Shown one piece after another: positions 53,820 to 64,000 of a stretch of 64,000 nt of DNA. Numbering within the stretch: position 1 is the first letter of the stretch; every line of letters starts with the position of its first letter. The stretch is from positions 1 to 64,000 of the forward strand of contig NW_026570512.1 of NCBI RefSeq assembly GCF_019649055.1, given 5' to 3'. Made by a program: the position numbers and the translations under genes. This DNA is from Paramacrobiotus metropolitanus. Its lineage: Eukaryota; Tardigrada; Eutardigrada; Parachela; Macrobiotidae. The notes below the pieces were generated by a model. That model was not told the DNA's origin. It ran no database searches and saw only the letters and a program-made list of their open reading frames with translations.

Positions 53820-56800
53820 CTAATGGGCGGAGCTAAAACCGTTAAGGATGCTAATGCATGCTTTGTTTGTTGACCGCTGACCATAAGATTTATCACGTAC
53901 TAAACCAGCAAAAGGCATTCGGTAATCGGATCCGCTGCTTCGAAATACGCTGCAGCTAACGAAATGCAGATGGATTTTTAATTTAAAAACAATTTGAGTT
54001 TGGGCGGGGTTGTTTATAGGGGCAGCAAACAAAAAACGTACTGAATTATTATTCATACACGGGTCCTGTGGATGTATGCCAGCATGCGAATTCATTGTCA
54101 CTTGCGAAGTTCCGGGTGTTCCATCAGGGTATGTATTTACTGACTGTATTCAAGCAAGGCGGACACATCGCCCGATTTACAGATAGCAACCGATGGGAAT
54201 CAGCCAGAGCTGGCGACCTTTCCTCAGGATGGATGGCGCTTCCGCGTAGGATTTCGAGGACAATGCTTGTAATTAGACAGCCCTTGCACTACATCGACAC
54301 TCTAATACGCTGTTACTCTATTACAAAGGACGCTCCAAAAGTAACTTTCCCTATTTTGTCTCCCTGTCATTTGAAGTAACAGACATGTGATATATTTTTT
54401 GTTGTATAAGCAATTATGTAAACTAATTAGAGAAATAAGAATCAAAAGATTTAATGAAGAACTGGGAAAACGAAAAACAAATTAGCAATACTACTTATAC
54501 ATTCATTTCCACGAGTTTTTTCGAAGCTCGTTCTTTTTATTACCACTTCCGTCCCTGTTGTAATTTCGGCAGCAAATTTAAAGTACCAGCTACAAATACT
54601 GTTCTTAATATTACTGCAATAACAGAAGGCTTTGAAAAAATTTACGGAGGAGAGCAAACATTTTTTCTCCACGACGCCGGAATCCCCTTTTCAGCCTTCT
54701 TGCTGATATGAATCCGAAAGTTCTTAACATCAATAAAAGGAAATTTCATGCGCAGTCATGAGGGTCTTGGACACAAATAACTTCAAGTTGTACCGAGAGC
54801 AATAATGTTTTACAAGAAATTTTCGATATTTTACCGTCTGGCACCTTGAGCAGCTCTGTGGTTTTCCACCTAGTCATCGAGTTTCTACTTTTCTGGAAAA
54901 GCACTGCAAAGAAGTTATTTTGTTTCGTTCTTAGAATTAGGACAGAAAAAGAATTCTTAATCTGATGATATTTGGTGCTTTCCGAAAACTGAGCAGGAAG
55001 ACTGAGAAAAATAACAAAACTGTCAGGGTAAAACCCGTGGCAAAGTGCCAAAAACCTTGGACGGCTTTCTCGGCAGTTCTTCTCCATTTGATTGTAGTTA
55101 GGTAGAGTTATATTTTATTTTGGTTCGTGAGTGAAGGACGTTTCTAAAAATATGGTTCATAAGAACTAAAAGCGTTCAAGCCGGAGATACAAAATAGGAA
55201 ACTTACTTTGGAGCGTCCTTTGTAGTTTGTTTTGCAGAAAATAAAAGAATTTTGACTCTCGCAGATAATTAATTAATTTTCGGTACTTTTGTTCAAAATT
55301 TGAAACCATGAAGTTTTTAAAAAAAGAAGTTTTAAATTACGTTAGTTGATGTACCTGTACGAGTAATACCTTTTCCTTTTTATGATACAAACAGCATCTA
55401 TGCGTATGTTGGATTACGCGCGTATTTATACCGCCATAGGCGCACGTGCAGAGCAAAATATTCACAAACAGTACCAGTATTTTGTTTACGGCGAGATAGG
55501 CGGGGACCTTTACAAATTGGAATAGGTCGAATAAATTACACGTTGGGTACTTAATGTAACTTGTAAGTACCTGTTGCGTGTGTACCGTAAATTCTAAATT
55601 TGCAGGATTAAAGCAGACAATTTGTATCCAATTGCAAGTAGCAATTAATTTTAATGCAGTATACAATCAACTATTGTATACAGTACTACAGTGTAAAATT
55701 ATAGTGCTGTATACCGGGTATGTAAGTACTGCAGCAGGTTACGGTACTACCAGTCAGATACGATATTAAATGCAGTACAATCACGTTGGCGCTCACTTTT
55801 GACTTGCGGTTACTAGGGTTCTGACGTGGAAGTGGCAAACGATCGACTGCCACAAGGCAAATTATGCGATGGCTTTGTAGGTCTTGTTTAAACAAAATAC
55901 TTACGTTTTTATTCTTACCTATGCCATGTCAGACCGCTTGACGCTTCTCACTATAGTGCTCTTATTGCTTCTTACCAGGTTAGTTTGCCGTGAACAGAAA
56001 AGCACACACAACAAAACTGATCCGCGCGGTATTAGCGGAATAACGTCGTCGATATTAAATACCTTATATTTCAGCAGTTTTGTATATTTGTTGAGATACA
56101 TACTCCTGTTTGCATAAATATCCGCTTACGTCTTATCAATCGCGCATGTACGTAAAATTTTATACTGACTTGCGAGGATCCCCAACTTGCAAGGCCATCA
56201 AACTGACTGGCGTATGCAGTACTATTTAAAATTGTGGCGGCAAAATTGGAATTGTCACATCTCTATCAACTGATTGTTTTAGACCTTTGGTGTTAATATC
56301 GCCGTGTGTCTGTACTGTTGTACTAGCATCGCATTGATCGTTCTTATTGTTAAATATAATTTTCCTTGAAGACATAAGGTAAGTTCTCAATAAAGTACTC
56401 AACATGAAATTGATAAACTTCCTATATACATGTGCAGATAATTTTGGTTTAGCGCAGGTTAAATAGCTCTGTATTGATTAAACCGATAACTAGGCTATAG
56501 TACTTCAAAGAAACGTGCGCATGATAACCTAATTTACAAACTCTTTGGAAAGGATAGGATAAGACAGCTGATAACAGCTTTCCTTTCTCGATCGTTCGAT
56601 AATTTTCATCATCCTCCGGTTCAGTATTATTGCATAATATACCGTATTCAAGATAAGCTGATAGAAACCAGAATTATACAGATTACGAATAGGCGGCTGT
56701 TACTGTACTGTGTCAACGAGATGCAACAGCTGGTGCACAAGACACTTTACACTTCATAGGCTACTCAATTAGTAGTCAGTCGTATTATAATCAAATCTAC

Positions 56801-56880
56801 AGTAGTTGACTAAATTGTCTATTTTGTAAAGCTGCGTTTTCACTCGCGCAAGCATATTAGCATTTCGTGGCTGTGAAAAC
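53820..56880. other. Gene-poor region with unresolved coding fragments
   Basis: Plus-strand stretches at 54068-54379 (FRVFHQGMYLLTVFKQGGHI) and 54454-54711, and minus-strand stretches at 53820-53960 and 54746-55087, have some coding flavour but no shared splice model or domain. 55.1-56.9 kb is AT-rich and appears empty up to the UGP gene. Confidence 0.25.
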
Positions 56881-56895
56881 CATGTCTGCTTCAGA

Positions 56896-59090
<2,195 letters not shown>

Positions 59091-59947
59091 ACCCTGGGAC
59101 AGCAGATAAAAAGCAATTGGCCGACATGTCTGTGTGTTCGTATAAATCGTAACTGCGCTGTTGTTGGAAATTGATGCAGTTTGATGCCACTAGATGTATT
59201 CCCGCTGCGCATGCGTGGAGTATCCATTTCTATTTATTTAAATGAATTCCTAGAGCAATATGTACACTAAAAATTTTGGGAACCAAATTGTTGCACTGGT
59301 CCTTTCTTTGGTGTATTAGTCGTTCTAGAATGTAAGCGATCGCGAGCACCGAGCAACTATAATTTTAACCTCCGGGGCTACATCCTTCGAATATATACAG
59401 TAATTCGGTAGTTCGAACGAAAGTCACTTCCGGTTGCACGAACTACAAAATTGTGAGGAACTTTGTGACTTACAAGTTAAAGTGAACGAAATCGTATAAG
59501 GGTAATGTGCAGCATGGAGGCGCTTACAATAAAAGGAGGCGGAGTACGGAATAGTGTGCACTGTTTTCGAACCGGCACGCGCTGCCTTTGTGGCGATCCA
59601 GTGCTTAAAACTTCGAACTATGTATCGACTATCGATGTTTGCCTGCTGCAAATTTCTCATTAAAAATGCGCGGTAGGTTTGTCCTCCACACTCGACAGTG
59701 GAGTAGGTACTGCGACTACCCGCAAACGTCACAGTTGAACTTCATTATTATTATAAAATATAACATCACCGCGAATTTTAGTCGAAAAATATCACGCCAG
59801 CGAGCTGGCTGGTTTTCTATTTCTAGCGTCATAAAGTATAAATAGCGCTTTAAAAACACAACCTATAATAATCATTGCGTGTAGATAATAATGTTATCTT
59901 TGCATATAGCCGTTTGAACGAAATAATTGTCAATTTCCTTCAGTTCT
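59091..59947. other. Spacer between UGP2 and tRNA-Val
   Basis: No supportable gene. Immediately upstream of the tRNA is ordinary AT-rich sequence. Confidence 0.4.
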
Positions 59948-60020
59948 GTTCTCATGGTGTAGCGGCTATCACGTCTGCCTAACACGCAGAAGGTCGCCAG
60001 TTCGATCCTGGCTGAGAACA
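59948..60020 (+). tRNA. tRNA-Val (anticodon AAC)
   Basis: 73 nt. The acceptor stem GTTCTCA/TGAGAAC pairs perfectly. The A-box lies in GGTGTAGCGGCTATCAC, the anticodon stem-loop is TCTGCCTAACACGCAGA with anticodon AAC, and the T-arm is GCCAGTTCGATCCTGGC. Discriminator A is at 60020. A T-run (60024-60028) gives a Pol III terminator. No intron. It is a useful in-window standard for judging the degenerate tRNA-like motifs of the retroelement. Confidence 0.95.
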
Positions 60021-60615
60021 CACTTTTTAAAATTTTTTTACCTGATTCAGCTTTAAGAATAAGCCGTGTAACTGCCGGTTTTGTTCTAGTAGTGAAGGAT
60101 AACAAATTATTAGTTGACAATGAGAAAAGCATACGTACTTTTTTGTTCTTAGCCATTAACGAATACGAGCCAATATTGGAACTCACAAGTCATACGAACG
60201 CCCATGGCTAACTCTTATGTTATTAAATTTTCGTTTCAGACTTTTTATTTTATTCGGCAACAGCCAGTGCACACTGCACAGATCAATACATCTGTGCATA
60301 TTTACACTAATTAAAAGACTTTGAATCCAGCCAGCGATACGTTCTTAGAACCACTTTTCACTGAAATTAAGAATTATAATACAATTTCTGATTTTGAATC
60401 TGATACACATCTAATATTAATTACGGAGATATAATGCCTCGTTTATACCACGGGTTTATTAGGTTGCGAAGTCCCATTTCGCCCACAGTGAGACTTATGC
60501 AAAGCCCCAATCACATAATATTGCACTGCAAACGAACGCTACGGTATTTGGTTAAAACAAGTCAAACAACAATCTATGAACAACAAACGGAGCAAGCAGT
60601 GCTATTTGAAATGCT
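60021..60615. other. Spacer between tRNA-Val and CHCHD4
   Basis: It begins with the Pol III terminator. The rest is AT-rich 3' flank of the minus-strand CHCHD4 gene; the long plus frame that overlaps it is antisense to CHCHD4. Confidence 0.4.
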
Positions 60616-61529
60616 TTATGCCGCTTTATTTGGCACAGAACGTTTCGACCTCTTCTCGCTTTCGGCTTGCTTTTCGGCTTTGTCGATCGTCGCAAAGGCA
60701 TCTTCCTCGTCTTCGTCCTCATCATCACCACCCATGGGATACAGATTGGGGTATTTCGCCATGCATTCAGTCATAGCGCGGAACTGTTCAATACAGTCAC
60801 TGCCCTTGGCTTCCGCTGTACTGAAATGGAAGCAGGAAAAGGCCTGCCAAACGGGCGCACACGGCCCATACGTAAGATTTCCGAGACATGGACAACCCCA
60901 GTTAATTTCCCATTCGGAAGGACAACGCCTAATTGCGAAAATCCATATTCAAGAATCAGAGCTACAATGTAACTAGCAGTCTTCGGCACATTATTATTTA
61001 CCTCTGGGACCATCGTCATCCAGAACCCTTTTCAGAAAATCACTGGAAATTGAGTCCGGTGGTTTTTCCCAATCCCCACGCGACAGGAAAATCACTTTAT
61101 CTTTGCCTATGAATATAATGTAGCTTGAAATTAAAAAAAATGTAGAAAAATTAATATTACACAGAAAGCACAACATCCTGCTGGCCAAAAGTTGAATACA
61201 AGCCATGGTCAAGCAAACTAGGTTCGCTATTTTTTAACAGGCCATAATCTTATTGTGTTCTTATGATTAGAATCCCATGCGAAAGCGAAAAGCTTATAAA
61301 ATAACTGATGCAAGACTGTTTACTGTTAACAGTGTTAAATCACATTGTCACACAAGCAACCTATGAGCTTCTTACCATACTCCTTGCAATAGGAACTCTG
61401 AATCTCACGAACTTCTCTTAAAGGCGAAGTTTCCTGAGAGGTTACGTGATGATCGTGATCCTCCGTAGTAACAGCCTGGGAAGCTGTTGGAGGGGTGTCC
61501 GCGACGGGGCTCGAGGTGCTGGTACCCAT
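60616..61529 (-). CDS. CHCHD4: Mitochondrial intermembrane space import protein CHCHD4/MIA40
   Basis: The oxidoreductase that traps and oxidises cysteine-rich proteins entering the mitochondrial intermembrane space, working with the ALR/Erv1 oxidase. Exons 61529-61376, 61106-61002 and 60961-60616, with phase-1 joins (last intron 40 nt). Motifs: [18 protein letters not shown], the redox CPC in NWGCPCLG, then twin Cys segments in [13 protein letters not shown] and [11 protein letters not shown], followed by an acidic tail ([12 protein letters not shown]) and a basic end. One base (a G, near 60909) must be missing for LPNG and NWGCPC to share a frame. The first Cys pair is spaced CX8C where CX9C is normal. 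The ATG at 61529 is preferred; an in-frame ATG lies at 61589. Confidence 0.85.
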
Positions 61530-61589
61530 GAGATACAAAGTCTTTAACCTCAAATTCAAAACACCGGAAGGACCCAAACAGTCTATCAA

Positions 61590-62110
61590 TTATCTCGCAA
61601 ACTTTCACAAATTTAATCCCAAGTCTTCACAAAAACAAGCCAGATTTCAGTAAAAAACACAAAAACAATTGTGTATGCAGTATGCACTTCGCAACTTTGC
61701 ATGCTTTGCAGCCTTGCAAAGCTTTCACCAGGCGCGTCTCGGTGAAACCGACTGACTGGTCTTTCACCCAGGGCCTGGGGGCGGTTGTCCACAGCTGGCC
61801 AGTGTAATTACATGAGGGCTGTTACTGACTATGGCTGTAGCGTGCTAAACGCTGTAACTAAAAGAATAAAACCCACTGGAAGACGGTTTTTACTGTTTTC
61901 AATGACTGTCGCTCGTCAGTGTTTTCGTTCTTATCCAGTTTGTTTGTACACAATTTACGATTAATAGGTGACATCGTGACAATAGTTTGTTTGTTCCTAG
62001 TTTCTAGATTCCTTAAACAGTTTCTTCAAAGCACCTAAGTAATTATTCTTGGTTGTGCAACGTACTCTAATTTGTTTTGGATAAGTTATAATTAGTTATT
62101 CGTTTTAACC
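61590..62110. other. Divergent promoter region between CHCHD4 and cyclin H
   Basis: The two housekeeping genes diverge from this ~520-nt stretch, so it likely holds both promoters. A short GCAACTTTGCATGC...GCAGCCTTGCAAAGC repeat with ATGC boxes lies at about 61690-61725. No TATA box is placed convincingly. Confidence 0.4.
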
Positions 62111-63437
62111 ATGTATCACAGTAGTACACAGCGAAACTTTTGAAGAAGAACTTCAGTCTCATCGGAGAACAGCTCGCCGCGCTTTGTGCAGGAGCGATTG
62201 GACCGCAAGGACTGTTCAGCTGTCAAGTCCTCGCGAGCGATACTCGACCTCACTCCGGATAACCCCGCTGTTGCATCCATGTTTCTTTCCATTGAAGAAG
62301 AAGCTGAATTATGTCGATTTTACCAAACGATGCTGCGAGATTTTTGTTCCAAATTTAAACCGGAACTGCCACGCTCCACGATTGCGACGGGATTTGCTCT
62401 TTTCCAGCGTTCTTACGTTAACGAAAGCGTCATGCGATTGCATCCTAAATATGATGATAACTTGCATGTGGATTGCAGTGAAAGCTGATGAGTACCATAT
62501 TACGATGGAACAGTTTGTGGCTCATCTGCGCGGTGATCGACAGAAGGCGATAGATATCATTTTAAATAACGAGCCGTACGTTATGAAGCGACTTCATTAT
62601 CATTTAATGGTACATCTGCCGTACCGAGCTATGGAGGGTTTCTGATCGACATTAAAACCCGCTTCGGGGCTTTAAGCCAGATCGAATGAGGCCTGGTGCT
62701 GACAAATTTTTGGAAGGATCTATGTTTTCCGATACTTTGTTATTATGGTCGCCGTCTCAAATCGCTTTGGCAGCACTGTTCCATGCTGCGGAAGAGCTGA
62801 AAGAGGATCTTACTGGTAGGCAAAGTTTTACCGATAGTAGGACGGATTTCGGATTGTTTGTTTTACTATTTCAGTTTAATGCTAATTTCGTATTGTTTGC
62901 CGATTCGGTACGGTATCGTTTTCTTTATTTTTGGAGGTTTATTATGCTCTTTAGGGTGGTAGTATAATGTTGCATTCTATTTACCAGTTAATTAACAGTA
63001 AAATTGCTGTGATTGCACCAGTGAAGTAAACAAGTTTTACAATTTTCTGCTTATTCTTTGCCTCCAGTTCCGTTGTTTTGGAATACCAGGTTGTTTGTTT
63101 TTCAGATTACGTTGAGAAAATTCTAGTGCAGAAGCCTATTGGTAAGCCATTTGCGGAGTCAGGGGATAGTATGGACAAAGCGGAAGAAGCCAAAGAACAA
63201 GACGATGCTGCCGCCGGGAGTCAAACAATTATTCATCTTTTGGCAGTAATCGATGCCATCCGTCATCACGTAAAGGAATCGGCAAAATTAGTACCGAATA
63301 AAGACCGAATAAAGAAGATTGAAGCGAAATTAGAGGGTTGTCGGGATCCTGCATTTAATCCCGAAACAGAGGAGTATCAGAAGCGGATAAATGCCATGAT
63401 GCAGTTACAGCTGGAGGCTGATACTGGGTTTGACTGA
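62111..63437 (+). CDS. CCNH: Cyclin H (CDK-activating kinase / TFIIH subunit)
   Basis: Cyclin H binds CDK7 and MAT1 to form the CDK-activating kinase, which is part of TFIIH and phosphorylates RNA polymerase II. ATG 62111 gives MYHSSTQRNF, as in animal cyclin H. Exon 1 runs to 62815; exon 2 (63106-63437, after TTTTCAG) joins in phase 1. Cyclin-box blocks: FYQTMLRDFCSKFKP, LPRS, then ITCMWIAVKADEYHI, HYHLMVHLPYRAMEGF, LIDIKTRFGAL and LLLWSPSQIALAALF. Frame changes near 62132, 62185, 62450, 62638 and 62682 are each explained by a one- or two-base indel, and the protein is otherwise intact. The C-terminal helix (AVIDAIRHHVKESAKLV, IKKIEAKLEGC) matches the family. Confidence 0.85.
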
Positions 63438-64000
63438 AAATTAGAGCGCATTTGGGTTGCCTGTCTGGGATTTAAATTTTTGTACTCGCAGTTAGTTCGT
63501 GACTTCGTATTAATGACCATTTGCTTTCCGGTTGCTCATTTGGGCTGAAAATGTTTCTGAAGACGGATCACAAGAGAAATAACGATCTCGCTAATTTTTC
63601 ACATACTGTACCGTATTTGGAGCCTATTATTGTTGTTGGCGCTGTCTGCTATTTGACAGATAGTATTATGATATTCTGAACCTCGTCGTGGGTTGTATTT
63701 GATGGGCTTTCTTTATTCTGCAGTCAACAACGCTTTTAAAAAACGGTTTTCTCTGTATCGAGAAAACATCAAGAAATAGTAACCCTATTCGTTAGTATTA
63801 AATTTTTCCAAAGGGCTGTGCCTGCCTTTCCTTGAATGAGCTTAATGTTTATGAGAAGTTGAGAATTAGTGGAATGCTAAATTCAGTGACCTGCATAGTC
63901 CACATTTTTCCTGAGAAATAGGATGATGTTTATGTAATAATATGTACTCACTGATCGATTATGCAGTTACGATTTAAAAGTTGAGTTTCCATAATTATCT
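63438..64000. other. 3' flank of cyclin H
   Basis: AT-rich sequence with no gene seen up to the window edge. Confidence 0.4.

Noticed and set aside
60434-60976. Plus-strand 180-codon frame
   Set aside because: It is antisense to CHCHD4, whose CPC and twin-cysteine motifs are clear on the minus strand.

Overview
The window is eukaryotic (metazoan) DNA. Host genes are split by short GT-AG introns (40 nt to 1.4 kb), have no operon structure and are spaced over AT-rich DNA. I infer a panarthropod and lean towards a tardigrade, because of the 26/29-kDa-type cysteine proteinase and the compact introns; nothing here proves this. Recognisable host genes are SLU7 (splicing, minus), a 26/29-kDa cysteine proteinase (minus, six exons), UDP-glucose pyrophosphorylase (plus), CHCHD4/MIA40 (minus), cyclin H (plus) and a tRNA-Val(AAC) gene (plus). 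Less certain are a pair of small secreted proteins near 1.4 and 3.1 kb, an F-box pseudogene at 4.35-4.9 kb, two single-span membrane proteins with PPxY motifs at 45.3-50.6 kb, and two fragmentary minus-strand genes at 51-54 kb.

Layout. 0-7.2 kb: sparse, with the secreted pair and the F-box relic. 7.25-10.09 kb: a foldback-type element with long inverted arms, a nested perfect 56-nt inverted repeat, a ~335-nt tandem array and a T-rich degenerate array. 10.09-35.43 kb: a single giant LTR retroelement. 35.4-42.3 kb: SLU7 and the proteinase. 42.3-56.9 kb: mostly gene-poor. 56.9-64 kb: UGP, tRNA-Val, MIA40 and cyclin H.

The main discovery candidate is the ~25.3 kb LTR element. Its ~1 kb LTRs each carry a TATA box. 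A TGGCGCCC primer-binding site abuts the 5' LTR and a G-run polypurine-like tract abuts the 3' LTR. The first 11 kb code for a coiled-coil pre-Gag, Gag, protease, reverse transcriptase, RNase H and an integrase with an AT-hook tail (Ty3/Gypsy order). An extra integrase-type HHCC zinc domain sits between protease and RT. The next 12 kb is cargo: at least five accessory genes of unknown function. One has an intron plus a canonical -1 slippery heptamer, and one is a two-exon gene on the opposite strand. The spacers between cargo genes hold repeated tRNA-like internal promoter motifs, two copies of a GC-rich hairpin and two further copies of the LTR-end/PBS junction. The cargo looks assembled from modules.

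Caution: single-base indels in homopolymers interrupt UGP, MIA40, cyclin H, the secreted proteins and the retroelement alike, while SLU7 and the proteinase are clean. Many frame breaks may therefore be assembly errors rather than gene decay. Exon boundaries were read by eye from splice consensus and phase. No database search was run.
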